NCBI GenBank assembly: GCA_035578155.1
Contig: JAPWDM010000004.1
Coordinates: 35,896,394-35,960,393 of the forward strand
DNA from: Brachynemurus nebulosus
Lineage: Eukaryota; Arthropoda; Insecta; Neuroptera; Myrmeleontidae
Reading direction: 5' to 3'
DNA length: 64,000 nt
This document shows, piece by piece, positions 34,545-47,097 of this stretch (its first letter is position 1; each line of letters begins with the position of its first letter). A model generated the notes under the pieces. The model did not search any database. It was not told where the DNA came from and saw only the letters and a list, made by a program, of their open reading frames with translations. Made by a program: the position numbers and the translations under genes.

Positions 34545-36495
34545 TAACTAACTTAAGGAAAGGGCAAGAAGTCGAAAATTCAACAAAATCTGAAACTTTG
34601 TCAGTGTATAGAGCGTGGCTACCTAATAACGTAAAAAATATCAGTTGCTGCTAAAAAACATTTTTAAGGGGTGAACCACCCCCTCAAAGTCGGAACTCAA
34701 AAATTTAAAAATCGATGAAATTTTGTTTGTATTTACCTTAAAGAGGTCTAGTGACAAATATAACATTATTTTTTGCATTTACACATTTTTAAGGGTTGAA
34801 ACCACCCTTCAACTGTGTGCTTAAAAATTTAAAAATTGATGATATTTTGTTTATATATACTATACAGAGCTCTAGTAATAAATATAGCATTATTTTTTGC
34901 AGCTATAAATTCTTAGGGGTTGAAACTACCCCTTCATATGTGTACTTAAAAATTTATAAATTGATGATATTTTGTCTACATATACTTTACAGAGCTCTAG
35001 TAATAAATATAACATTATTTTTTGCATCCACAAATTTTCAAACCACCCCTTCAAATGCGAATCCAAAAATTTGAAAATTGGCGATATTGTGTTTACATAT
35101 ATTACATAGAGACCTAACGATAAATATATTATAAATATATTCTTTCACACAGTTCTAGGGGGTGAAACACCCCCTACAATTTTGTAAACTAAAAATTGCA
35201 AAACTAACAAAATTTCCTCAATTTTTGTTTCTAATTTCCAATTTGAAAAGGATATTTCACCCCTATAAATTTATGGAAGCAAAAAAAGAACAAATTAATA
35301 ATCAATTTTTATGTGATATATTAATTATGTGAATAAAATCTCGGAATTTTTAAATTTTCCAGTATACAGCTGAAGGGGTGGTTTCACCCCTTAAAAATGT
35401 GTAGGTGTAAAAAATAATATTATATTTATTACTAAAATTCTTTATAGTATATATAAATAAAATTTCGTCAATTTTAAATTTTCTAAGTACACACTTGAAA
35501 GGGTGGTTTCATCCCTTAAAAATGTGTGGACCCAAGCAATAATGTTATATTTATTATTAGAATTTCGTATAATGTGTAAAAACAAAATATCAAAAATTTT
35601 TAATTTTTTAAGTACGCATTTGAAAGGGTGGTTTCAACCTTTGAAAATTTATGGATACAAAAAATAATGTTATATTTTTTACTAGAGCTCTGTATAGTAT
35701 ATATAAACAAAATATCATAAATTTATAAATTTTTAAGTACACACATGAAGGAGTGGGTTCAACCCCTAAAGATTTGTAGATGCAAAAAATAATGTTGTAT
35801 TTATTACCAGAACTCTATATAGTACATATAAACAAAATATCATCAATTTTTAAATTTTTAAGTACACATATGAAGGGGTGGCTTCAACCCCTAAAAATTT
35901 ATAAATGCAAAAAATAATGTTATATTTATTATTAGAGCTCTGTAGAGTACGTATCAACAAAACATTATCAATTTTTAATTTGTTAAGTACACAGTTGAGG
36001 GGTGGTTTCAACCCTTAAAAATGTGTAAATGCAAAAAATAATGTTATATTTTAATGATTTCGTTTTAACCAATTACCCAATGATTTAGGAACCGGATATT
36101 CAGGACCCCAATAATTAGAGTTGAATTCCAGAAAATCTTTTCTGGAAAAATTTTTCTGGAATTCAACTCTAATTATTGGGGTCCTGAATATCCGGTTCCT
36201 AAATCATTGGGTAATTGGTTAAAACGAAATCATTAAACTCTTGAAATCCCAATTAAAACTACGTTGATTAATGTTATATTTGTTACTAGACCTCTTTAAG
36301 GTATGTACAAACAAAATTTCATCGATTTTTAAATTTTTGAGTTTCAACTTTGAGGGGGTGGTTCACCCCTTAAAAACGGTTTTTAGCAGCAACTGATATT
36401 TTTTATGTTATTAAGTAGTCACCCTCTACATACTGACAAAGTTTCAGATTTTTTTGAATTTTCGACTTCTTGCCCTTTCCTTGTAAGTTATGAAC
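34545..36495. mobile_element. Foldback-like element with tandem-repeat inverted arms
   Basis: Both outer segments are inverted copies: 'aaggaaagggcaagaagtcg', 'gaaactttgtcagtgta' and 'aatatcagttgctgctaaaa' on the left reappear on the minus strand at the right end. Inside, ~125-bp units built around 'ggggtgaaaccacccc' stand in one orientation in the left arm (near 34,660, 34,790, 34,915, 35,035 and 35,160). They are inverted in the right arm (near 35,235, 35,370, 35,494, 35,620, 35,745, 35,870, 35,994 and 36,351). The turning point is about 35,215. Long inverted arms of internal tandem repeats are the hallmark of Foldback/Galileo-type elements. No transposase is present. Its family and target duplication are not established. 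Confidence 0.7.
36050..36237. repeat. perfect 86-bp inverted repeat with 16-nt loop
   Basis: Arms 36,050-36,135 and 36,152-36,237 are exact complements by eye. The structure interrupts a ~125-bp unit of the Foldback-like element. The 13-mer 'taatgttatattt' occurs at 36,039-36,051 and 36,269-36,281, so about 217 bp (36,052-36,268) look inserted with a 13-bp target duplication. A ~30-base unpaired tail follows the right arm. The right arm on the plus strand carries a 22-codon stretch ending in TAA ('NYWGPEYPVPKSLGNWL' in part), less A/T-driven than the background. Confidence 0.85.
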
Positions 36496-36499
36496 CAGA

Positions 36500-36990
36500 T
36501 GGAGTCCTAATTTGGTTAGAGTTGTAGTAACTGGGTAATATATTATGTACGCATCGTTAAGTAATTCAAAGTACGCGAAAATATTTAAAATTTAAAATTT
36601 AAAATAAGTTAATTTTTATAAAAAAAAATACTGGTTGGCTTACTTTGACCGCCATTTTGAGCAACTTCTGCAATTCTATTGTTTTTCGCTCGTAAATTTT
36701 TAAACAGTAGAATACAAGGTTTTTACATCCTGTAGTTACGTAACCAAATAATAAAATAGATATCATCAGTTGAGTTAAACCTGATGAGTTAACTACTCGA
36801 AAGCTAGCTAGTAAAAGATAAATCTTGTTCATAGTGAAAATTGACAAAGTAAGATATTCTTATATATTATAAAATATTCTCATATTTTATACAGGTAACG
36901 TAAAAATTTAATTCGCTACGACTATAATGTTCGGAGAATTCAAGTATTTTACAGTTATTACAAGCAAATTTAAATGATTTTTAAAATATA
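36500..36990. other. unassigned A/T-rich DNA
   Basis: No gene or repeat recognised. Confidence 0.3.
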
Positions 36991-36997
36991 TATATAC

Positions 36998-37447
36998 TGT
37001 GGGAGTTTTTCGAGAGTTGCCATTTTCATTACAGCCAAACCGTTGACTTAATCGAAAAATTGTTTAAATAAGAGTTGTAGATATCGACGGGGGGCAACCG
37101 ATTGCTATAGTCAGGAGCTTTATAGCTCTTATGGTTTTCGAGCTATAATACAAACTTATAGATTTTTAAATGGGACTATATATTAATTTTTCGATAAAAC
37201 TGATCTAATGCATTAATTAACAACATAAATGAGCAAAAAAAATTTTTAGCCAAGTTTAGTTTTTTAATTTTTCTTTAATTTATCAGTTAGGCGGTAAAAA
37301 TATGCATATGTACTTGAGCTTACTTCAACCGATAGTGTTTTTCTTGGTTACATTTCCATTACATCCAAGAAAAGAACCTTTTCTAGTACCATTTCTATCA
37401 TAAAAATTTGATTGTAATAGAAATGGCAACTCTCAAAAAACTCACAT
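36998..37447. mobile_element. ~450-bp MITE with ~40-bp inverted ends
   Basis: The left end contains 'cgagagttgccattttcatt' and the right end, on the minus strand, 'tgagagttgccatttctatt'. Both lie next to short TA runs, which would hide a TA target duplication. The interior is non-coding. Confidence 0.6.
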
Positions 37448-37449
37448 GG

Positions 37450-38257
37450 TATATATACTTCAAATAAAAAAAGCTTGATGGCTTACTGACAGCTCACTGT
37501 GAGGAACCTTAATTGTGCTCGCTCTTAGCCGAGTTTTAATAATTACAAGACATGGTTAAAAAGCAATATTGCGTTTTTTCATCTAATAAAATAATAGTTT
37601 TCATTTAAAAGAAAATTATCACAAATTTTCGAAAAAAGTTGCCATTAATTATTACAATTTAAATTTAGAAAAAGCATCACCATATTACATACATTACCAG
37701 CTCGCTAACATAAATTTAACCGCATGGAACAAAAAATAAAAAAAATTCTTTTTTTTATTGTTAATACAATAAATTTTTTTTAACTCTTACGTGAAGTAAG
37801 TTTGGTTTAACGAATATAATATTGTGTATAAATATTTTGAAAGAAGCTATTTTTATATGGTATATACAAAAAAAAAGTGTGTATAGCAATTTGAACGAAA
37901 GAACCAGAAATAATAATAAAATTCAACTAATGCTATTTTGTTGCTGCCATCTAGTAGTGCAATATTATTGTACAGTAACCACCGTATGGATATTTTAAAG
38001 AATATTAGTCTTTTGTTTTATATGTAAGTAATATATTACTGGTGTGATACCATTAATGTCCGAAGTAAAACTTGTATTATAGTTTGTGTGAAACAAAAAT
38101 CATCTGTATGTGTATATGTAGGTACATTGTACATAGGTAAAATTTTAATTCAAATCTCTAATTAAAAGGGGCTAAGTTGATTATACATTTTATTCGGCAA
38201 TCTATCAGCCGCGTGATCGAATTGGTACTTTTAAGTGAACTACTTGAGTCAAATCAG
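37450..38257. other. unassigned A/T-rich DNA
   Basis: No supported gene or repeat. Confidence 0.3.
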
Positions 38258-38261
38258 TTAA

Positions 38262-39151
38262 GGTAACATCACAGTGTGATTTTCCGAAAGTCAATTTTTG
38301 GAATTTTTTTCGAATAGATAGGATGGAGGAATGGGGATGAATTTTTTTAAAATTAATAACGTAAAAACCCCCATTATGGAACGGTATCTAATACTAGAAC
38401 AGTTTCGACATTTAAATATTTATTTCTTTAATTAAGTAAGGAAACATTAAATGTGAGGTGAATTTAGACTGAAAAACAATCATTCTATTAATAATAATTT
38501 TTGTTATCAGACTTTTCTTTCAGAAATAACTTCATTAATATGTAAATGTCAAAACTGTTCCAGTATTAGATACCGTTCCATAATGGGGGCTCTTACGTTA
38601 CTACTATTTAAAAATACAAAAAAAATTTTTTATTTATTTTATTTATTTTTTATAATTATTATAATTTTTTGAAAAAAGTGTCTTTAAAAAAGGCCAAAAT
38701 TCGGTGCCTACGATTGCGGCTCAGTTTTTATTTGAAACTGTAGGTAAGCCGCTATGTTCCTATGGGAGTTTTTTTTTGAAATTTGAAAAAATGGCGGCGG
38801 TTTGAATAAAATGTACAAAATTTTTTACAGTTTTCCGTGGGAAAAAATTGGAAGATTTCAAAAAAAAGCTCCCATAAGAACATAGTGGCTTACCTACAGA
38901 TTGATAATCCATTTGATTTTTTTTTTAGATAAAAACTGCGGCCGCAATGTTGGGCACCAAATTTCGGCCTGTTTTAAAGACACTTTTTTCAAAAAATTTT
39001 AATAATTATAAAAAATAAATAAATTTTTTTTTTATTATTATATAGTGTATTAATCGTAAAAAAAATTCATCCCCATTCCCTCATCCTATCCAGCCGAACA
39101 AAATTGCGGTAAAATTGACTATTTTTCGGCAAATCACACTGTGACGGTACT
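38262..39151. mobile_element. palindromic element with TTAA flanks, carrying a nested MITE
   Basis: The ends are inverted copies ('cacagtgtgattt' at both). They are followed inward by 'gaatggggatgaattttttt' and by matched inner segments ('aaaaaagtgtctttaaaa', 'gtaggtaagccgctatgttc') around a centre near 38,830. TTAA lies directly outside both ends (38,258-38,261 and 39,152-39,155), the duplication typical of piggyBac-type insertion. The left arm is longer because a MITE is inserted at 38,359-38,598. No coding frame is present. Confidence 0.6.
38359..38598. mobile_element. 240-bp MITE with ~60-bp inverted ends, TA-flanked
   Basis: The left end 'acgtaaaaacccccattatg' and right end (minus strand) 'acgtaagagcccccattatg' continue with 'gaacggtatctaatact' and 'gaacagttt'. 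TA stands on both sides. The sequence is nearly all shared with the first ~160 bp of the element at 11,058-12,587. It interrupts the left arm of the surrounding palindrome, so it is younger. Confidence 0.75.
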
Positions 39152-39155
39152 TTAA

Positions 39156-41200
39156 GTATATTATATATAAAAATAAATTTTACAGACATAGTAACCAACC
39201 CGAAATATGTTCTTAGTGTTTTCATTCTGGCTAATTTTGACTCACAGCCAAAAAAAGTTGCCGGCACCGGTCTTGCCGTCTAAAACAGAAACATAGGTAC
39301 ATGAAATTGCAGTAGCGGTAGCGGTACTGATAAAAAATTATAAAATAAGTTTTTATTCTTGTTAGGCCTGTACTGTAAGCGCCTAATCACCTATTATGTT
39401 TATATATAAAATTTTTGGTTTGGTTAAAATGTTGCATTTGTCTCATATTTATATTATTGCCTTTATTTACTTTTTAGGAATTATTGGAAGGGACCTGATA
39501 TAGAATATTACTCTGCCTGAATTGTTTACATTTCGTTAGGTCATATAGGTAATAAAAAAGTTCGGATTTACTATCAGTTATCCGTAAGCCTAAGGCGATT
39601 TTGTGATAAATGTAACTATGCTTTTCGACTATAATCGTCTGCAATAGGGGTCAGTTTCTACTAGGGTCAGAATAATATTTTAATTAACCGAATGGTTTCT
39701 AACTATGCTCGGAGTGTACAGAGATCATTCTGAAGTTCAATTTCTTACTATAGAGATACAGATAGTATGGAGACGTATGTAGCAAGGAATGAGTCTTTGT
39801 CTCTAAAACGAAATATTTAATATCGTCCTCTACACGAGAGCGTAGTATGTTACACTGTCACCCGATTTAGAAAAAACTGAAAAGAACTCAATCCAACAAA
39901 ATTGAATGATCTAAGAAATATAACTTATTCATTATTTTAAACTATCTAAACTAAACTGAAATCGAATACAATTTGACTAGTATTCTATTTTTTAACTTCA
40001 ATTTTGAATACTGTTTCCTCTAAAATGTGCGAACAGTGTTTAAAAAATTCGCATACAGTAATATTCGAATTCAAAAAGACCACTGTTATATATTGTCAAC
40101 TTTCCGAAACTATCAACTAATATCCTATACATACTCGTACATGAATTGAATAGATCAAATGAATCATTTCTTTTCAATCATCATTGTTATTACAAATTTT
40201 TTTGATATAATGATCTTTAGAATCGATGAGGTAAATAAGTAAATATTATTTGAATTGGCTGACAAATTACTTGGAGTTTACAGTAATTGCACAGATGAAA
40301 AAAAGTGCACACATTAGTCAGTAAAAATTAAAGAGAACATTGGTTCTGGGGCAATTTTTTTTTAAGTAAATATAACTATACTGATAACTCAAATTAAAAA
40401 AAAGATAGTGTTATAAATTAATCTACCAAATATAAAGTTAATCTCTCATTCCGTACAGTACTCTTAGCTTCAAACAAACATTAATATATTATTGGTGATA
40501 ACATTAGTGTCCAAGCAGGCGGAACTAAAAGTGATGATTATTGTTTGAATGTGGTGAAACGAAATACAACATTTCTCGCGTGGCTCGGCTGTGAAACTAA
40601 ATTGTCGTCTCATATACCGTTTGTCGTTATGTTTCCCAACAACCTCCCGCCTCATCCCTAGAAAACATTTTCATGTGTAAATGGTTAGCTACTACAAAAC
40701 TGAGTAGTAGATATTTGGCTATGCAACCATAACCCATTGCTACTACATGGCACTACCCTTTCTCTCATTCCAACGGTTAGTTAGAATCTGCTATTCATAC
40801 TGTATGCTATGCAGTACAAGTAATAGCAAACACGGCAGTATAACAAGCAAACGATAGTATTAGCGCCGATAAACCTTTATTAATATTGCTACATAACTAC
40901 TATCGTAGCATATTATACTAGTACTAGTTTGGTGGTAGATAGTAGTATTGATGATAGTAGAGTTCTAACCAGAAAACTATAGACAGATGCTTATACTATG
41001 TTACTTGTTTTCTATATAATAAACATGAAAGGATAAATAAGAATTTGGTATTTACGAGATTTATTTTTGTGGTGTAGTTGTTACGATTTGTGACTAATAT
41101 TGTCACAAAGATGAAGAAAATTAAAAGTTTAGCTAACAAAATATCCAAGAAAACTTGAATCAAAAAACTTATATGTACAATAATTAATTATAGCCTGTAA
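39156..41200. other. unassigned DNA
   Basis: No gene was recognised; frames are short and lack recognisable domains. The stretch at 40,680-40,990 repeats short 'actact/agtagta' motifs. Confidence 0.3.
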
Positions 41201-41204
41201 TAGT

Positions 41205-42917
41205 ATTTTACAATATAAGTTCGGTAAGTTGCTTTTACTGATCGAGAAAATGTTGCGAAAACGAGACCCGCAGGGTCGAGTTTTTGCAATTTTCGAGATC
41301 AGTAAATGCACTTAACGCATCGTGTATTGTATAGTATTTTTTGCACGATCGATTTAAAATAATTAAAGATTAAAAATGTGTTAAATAAAAAATAAAATTC
41401 AGATAATATAGATGAAATTTATATTTCTATGTTATGACATAGAATGCCATGAATAAATATTATAAATATTCATAACAACTAATATGAATCTTTGTAGTGA
41501 CAATTGACAACTATATTTGTAAATAAAAAATTAAGTGTCAATATTTCACTGGCGTGAATATTTTTTTTGAATTTTCTATTAAAAAAAATTGAGGAAAATA
41601 GTTTGTTAAACTATATTATTAGTGAGAATAATGAAATTGATGAAGCATTTTATTTTTGACTGCAAATTTATTCTCGTAAAATGAAAGGAAGATTATGAAA
41701 GCCACAGAAAATCTTAATGATTGAACGACCTTTTGAAATGTCAATAAAATAAGAAGACTGATGCCAACAATAATAATAATAATGTGCAAACTAGTGAAAA
41801 TTTTCAATTATTAATGGATTTATTTTCCTAATTGTTCAAATTGTACTTTTAATTTCAATATAAATAAATAAATACAATCATTTTTGAGCTAATTTAACTT
41901 ACCACACTCCTATTTACTTACCACGCATCTATTTCACTTACCGCACTGTTATTTTTTGGTTTCCATGGATATAAACAAACGTTCGGGAAATGTAACTTAC
42001 CAGCATTGTCAACAGCATCGGTAAATGCATGAAAATACACGATCGTGCAAAAAATAGTATTTTACAATATAAGTTCGGTCAGTTACTTTTACTGATCGAG
42101 AAAATGTTGCGATTTTCGAGGTCAGTAAAGACACTTAACGTATCGTGCTTTGTATAATATTTTTTGCACGGCCCATTTAAAATGATTAAAGAATAAAAAT
42201 ATATTAAATAAAAAATAAAATTCTGATCATATAAATGAAATTTATAATTCTATGTTATGACATAGAATGCCATGAATAAATATTATAAATATTTATAGCA
42301 AGTATAATATAAATCTTTGTAGTGACAATTGACAACTATATTTCTAAATAAAAAACTAAATGTCAATGTGTCAATATTTAATTGGCATGAATATTTTTGT
42401 GAATTTTGTATTAAAAAAATTGAGGAAAATAGTTTGTTAAACTATAATATTAGTGAGAATAATGAAATTGATGAAGCATTTTAATTTTGGCTGCAAATTT
42501 ATTCTCGTAAAATTAAAGGAAGATTTTAATTCTTCTCGTAAAATTAAAGAAAATTCTTCTGGTAAAATTAAAGAAAATTTTAATGATTGAAGAACATTTT
42601 GAAATGTCAATAAAATATGAAGACTAATGGCAACAATAATAATAATAATGTGCAAACTAGTGAAAATTTTCATATTGATCGATTAATTTTAATTGTTCAA
42701 ATTGTACTTTTAATTTCAATATAAATAAATAATTGAAATCATTTTTGAGCTAATTTCACTTACCGCACTCCTATTCACTTACCGCGCACCTATTTTACTT
42801 ACCGCACTGTTATTTTTTCGTTTCCATGGATATAAACAAACATTCGGGAAATGTAACTTACCAGCATTGTCAACAGCAACGGTAAATGCATGAAAATACA
42901 CGATCGTGCAAAAAATT
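41205..42917 (+). repeat. two tandem copies of an ~850-bp composite repeat
   Basis: Each copy begins with a ~110-135-bp palindromic segment (41,205 and 42,054; 'tattttacaatataagttcg' to 'tattgtat'). A ~715-755-bp segment bounded by inverted 'ttttttgcacgatcg' and 'cgatcgtgcaaaaaa' follows (41,338-42,053 and 42,162-42,917). Both large segments end with three ~20-bp repeats of 'acttaccgcac' (41,898-41,955 and 42,765-42,815). The first palindromic segment has an extra ~30 bp ('gagacccgcagggtc') missing from the second. Confidence 0.65.
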
Positions 42918-42919
42918 CT

Positions 42920-43455
42920 TTTCTTCGCGCTTTAACTTAGACTTGAACCCATTAAAAACCCGCCCCTATTTCGAATTGTTATATTTTGATAAGACTCTGA
43001 TATATTCTTTCCAGGATAATAATATTAGAGTTTTGTCTGATATATTTATGAGACAGCTCGATAATGTCCAAAAAGAAAATTAACTGGAGTTTTAAATACT
43101 GATCTTTCTAATATTTGGTATCAGGAACTTAACAAAAAATAAGTTCAAAATCTTCATGCAGTATAAGTACACTCTCAAAACGATTTCTTTGTTCAAAGAT
43201 TAAAAATTTCTTTGATTTTTTTTGTCTCTGATTCATGGAAAATATTTTTTTTTTTTCAAAGAAAAAAAATTCAAAAAAACTTGTAATCTTTAAAGAAAGA
43301 AGTCGTTTTGAGAATGTAGGTTTTGTGTTTGTTCAATTTTTTAGACACAATTATACTGAACTACTAAATGGAATGTTCTGTGATAGACAATTTTTTAAAT
43401 GGGCACCGCTTACAAACATAATTTTCCTGTGTAATAGCGTGGATTGTAATGGGTT
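42920..43455. other. unassigned A/T-rich DNA
   Basis: Nothing supported. Frames here have no recognisable domain. Confidence 0.3.
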
Positions 43456-43459
43456 AAAG

Positions 43460-43634
43460 CAAGGCTTCTTAAACTTTTTTCATTCGCGACCCCAGAGAGA
43501 GATATATAAATATTTTGTAAGGATTTATTGATTAGGTAACAATATATGTACACATAAAAAATTTTTCGCTATGACCCCAAGATTTACTTAAGCGACCCCA
43601 AATGGGGTCGCGACCTATAGTTTAAGATGCCCTG
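43460..43634. mobile_element. 175-bp hAT MITE with perfect 8-bp TSD
   Basis: The left end 'caaggcttcttaaact' and right end (minus strand) 'cagggcatcttaaact' are inverted. A 'cgcgacccca' block lies inside each. GGTTAAAG occurs at 43,452-43,459 and 43,635-43,642, an exact 8-bp target duplication as made by hAT transposases. It has no coding capacity. Confidence 0.8.
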
Positions 43635-43644
43635 GGTTAAAGCA

Positions 43645-44425
43645 TTAAAAACATTAAGTGAAACATTATGAACGAATGAATACTTACTTGTGAACCAAAA
43701 ATATTTTTGAAATATTTTCTTAATTAAAATAGTGAAATTGTTTTATTGTCGACAGCTTCTTTGTTTAAAAATACGTAGCTATCATTTGGACTTTAAAAAA
43801 AAAAAGAGTATTTTTTTCTTGAATCGTTAATGATCATGAAGAATTTTGGCAAAATAACCAACTGATGCACTGTTTTGATAACTAATACAGTTTATATGGA
43901 ATTGTTGACGTGGTATAGCGTGATGTTGCAGTTAGTCAGGTTTCACGTCGTTTCAGCTAGTGGTCCTTCCTCATTTATTAACAATTGTTAATTGTAAAAA
44001 TTTGCTTACATGTACATAAATATATTATTTTTTTTTTTATTTTTAACTCACAACTAGATATTTTACCTCAATGACATTTATTTGTAGCCTTCCAGTTAAA
44101 ACTACTAGCAGATCAATTAACCGAAATCCAGACATAAAAGTTTCAAGATCCCCTATAAAGTTTTACTGAAAAAAATTTTATGTATCTACTTGAAAAGGTT
44201 GAAAATATAATACTTTATAAATATCAAGAAAATGCTGGAACACGCTTTTCTTTTTTTTTTAATTTTCATGACTTTTTATCCATTCATTGATTTTTTTCAT
44301 CATACAGTAAAATAGTGTCCTGTATTGCTGCTAATAACATACCAAAATTCGATTTGTTATAATCGGTTTATACAGTCAGTTGTATCTTTAACTATGTCAC
44401 AAATGAAAGGAAGAACATCAAAAAT
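43645..44425. other. unassigned A/T-rich DNA
   Basis: No supported feature. Confidence 0.3.
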
Positions 44426-44509
44426 CTTATAACCTCAGTGGCGGCTCGTGTATTATAACCAAGGGTATGCGCCTTCAGAAACGTCAAACTGGCTTTCTTA
44501 ATTTTGTCG

Positions 44510-46705
44510 TTATTTATATATTAAGTCTATACGCCTGGATTTTTGGGTAAAGGTTTTAATAATATTAGTATAGAAATTAGGTTGTGATTGTAACTTTTTA
44601 AGCAGAGTTTGTTCAATTGAAATTAAAGCTAGATTACTCAGTCTCTCATCTTTCATAGTATTTCTTGAATACGTTTTTATACGTTTTAATGCCGAAAAAG
44701 AACGTTCAACAGAAGCAGTAGTAGAAGGAAACGTACAAACTAACTGACACAATTTTAAAACCTCAGGAAACACGTTTGAAAAATTATTTTTATACAAAAG
44801 GTTTAAAAGACTATTTACATTTTTATCTTGAAATACTTCGTTTCTATATACAACAGTCAATTCATTTGTTAATCTAATTTCGTCGAAATATTTTCCATAA
44901 TCATTCATTAAATTAGTTAAAGGAATTTTAGGGAAGTTATCAGCATATGCAGGAAATAGTTTAGAATTAAGAAGCTGAAGGAATTTTAATTTATTTAAAC
45001 TTTCAAACCGAGACTGTATAGTTGCACAATAACTGTATCAATTATTTCGAAGTATATAGAGACCGTAAATAGCTTTTTATATCTGTAAATCCTGAAGTAC
45101 TTAATGACTTTCTAAAAGATTTTTCATCAGGTTTACAAGAATTAGATTCCACTTCAGAGTAAATTTTTTCAAAATCCTCTCGTTGTTTTAATAAAATATG
45201 TTTTTTAATAAAATATGTTTTAAATTTTCTATATGTTTGATACAAAATGAAATATCATATTCTTTACTTTGTAAAATACTAAATAAAATGTCTGTCTGAG
45301 TAAGTATTGCAGCAAACTGAGTTCTAAGGAGAAAACAGTTTTTGAAATTTTTGAAAAAATTATTAAAGCCAGTTGCTAACATTACAGTTTCGTTATCCCA
45401 TTCTAAAGGTTCATCAACAATCGATTCAAAATAAGTTTCTAAATCAGCTTCATAAGTTAAAATCATATTTATTAAACGTGAGTTATAATGCCAGCGAGTT
45501 GGTGCGGCCTGTGGAAATTTTTTTTTAATTAATTCATTAAGAAAATGTGTACGCTTAGTGGAATGAGAAAAAAAGGATGCCAAACCATTTACTGTTGAGA
45601 AAAATACTTTACATTCTTTTATATGCTGAACAGATTGGGATAATACTAAATTCAAAATATGTGCGCAACAATGAATGAATAAAGCCTGGGGAAACACCTC
45701 TTTTACTTTGGCTTGGGTGCCATTTAATTCACCAGACATTACCGCCGCACCGTCATATCCTTGAGCTACTAATTTATCACCACAATTTAAATCTCTTACA
45801 ATATCAATAACATGTTTCGAAATGACATTAGCCGTTCTATTGGCACTGATATTAACAAACCCCAAAAATCGCTCAACAGTAGTTCCATCAGGCAAAACAT
45901 ATCGGACACAAGTTGAAAGTTGTGATTTTGTACTAATGTCTGTGGTTTCATCGACAAGAATTGAAACAAAATTTGTTTCCTGAATTTCATCTTTTATTTG
46001 TTGTAATATTATTTTGTTTATGCATTCAATCAAGTCATTCTGTATGCTTTTAGACGTTCCTGAAAACACATGTGAGTTTTCTAAGTGGTTGCTCAGTTTT
46101 TCGTCATAACGAGACAGTAAATTTAGAAGTGCTAAATAATTTCCTGGATTGGAAGAATCTGAACTTTCGTCATGTCCACGAAACGCAAGACCTTGCATAG
46201 CCAAAAAACAAACAGAATCAATTAATCGTTTCATAACTTCCCTATTATTAGTAACTTTTTTATTGTGTTCTGAAATAGAAATTTTTTTCTGTTCATCAAG
46301 TAACAAATCAACCCGGGTATGACCAAAAGTATTTAAACAAATAAACGCTTGCATGTGAGCTTGACTGCATTCGTGTTTCTTAGCTGCATTAGAGAGATTA
46401 CTCAAGTTTTCGTAACCAGTAGTTGACCAAACAGTTTTATCAGTGGAAAATAATAAGCAAGGAAAGCAATAAAGTTTTTTTAAAGCCATACAACCACTTA
46501 GCCAGGAATATTTGTCATATGATGATTTCTGAAAAAGCCGAACAAATGCTTTTTTGGAGTTATCAACTCTCATAACAATAGGCAAATCAGGGGTGGGTCT
46601 ACCAGCCGAGATAATTTCTTTTTTTTCATCAACATTTCTTGCCCGAAAAGATTTTTTTAATAATTGCTGAATAACGCAACCATCATTTTTTAAACAATCA
46701 GCCAT
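44510..46705 (-). pseudogene. hAT transposase (zf-TTF / DUF4371 / hAT C-terminal), two frameshifts
   Basis: Three frames make one transposase reading right to left. The 505-codon part (46,705-45,188) has a TTF-type zinc finger at residues ~60-125 ('YSWLSGC', 'LYCFPCLLF', 'KHECSQAHMQA'). The DUF4371 catalytic core follows, with 'SILVDETTD', 'QGYDGAAVMSG' and 'HCCAHILNLVL'. The frame then shifts near 45,200, where a 17-bp unit (45,186-45,202) is tandemly duplicated; 17 is not a multiple of three. The middle part runs to about 45,042, a second shift lies near 45,020-45,060, and the last part ends at 44,510. That part holds the hAT dimerisation segment with 'STTASVERSFSALKRIKTY', including the conserved Glu. 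The family is often annotated as ZMYM1-like protein in insects. It lies alone inside the hAT ends. Low decay suggests recent loss of function, and a read or assembly error is possible. Confidence 0.85.
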
Positions 46706-47097
46706 TTAAAAATAATTGTTTGAAAAACGACAACAATGAAAACAGCAAAAAATAAGAAAGAGTACAGAAATAAAAAAAGACTAAAAAACCAAAAAACTAA
46801 AAGGAAGAAAACAAACTATAAAATAATAAAAATTAAAACAGTAAATAATGAAAGAAGAATTAAAAAATTTGGAAATAACTAAAAGTTTAATACTTTATAA
46901 TTCAGTTTTAACACTTTAACAGCAATAAAGAAATAGCATTTACGATTATACCATATACACTACACGAAAGGCACTGTACGAGTGATAGTAGATCGTCGTA
47001 CGTATCAGCTTGTAAGCTTGGTTATACGATCAAAATACGAAAATACACGATTTTTTACGAGTAGTTTCGTAGGCGGGTTTTAGAGCGCATACCTAGG

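Noticed and set aside
43235..43531. 98-codon plus-strand ORF
   Set aside because: It runs into the hAT MITE at 43,460 and has no domain, so it is a chance frame.
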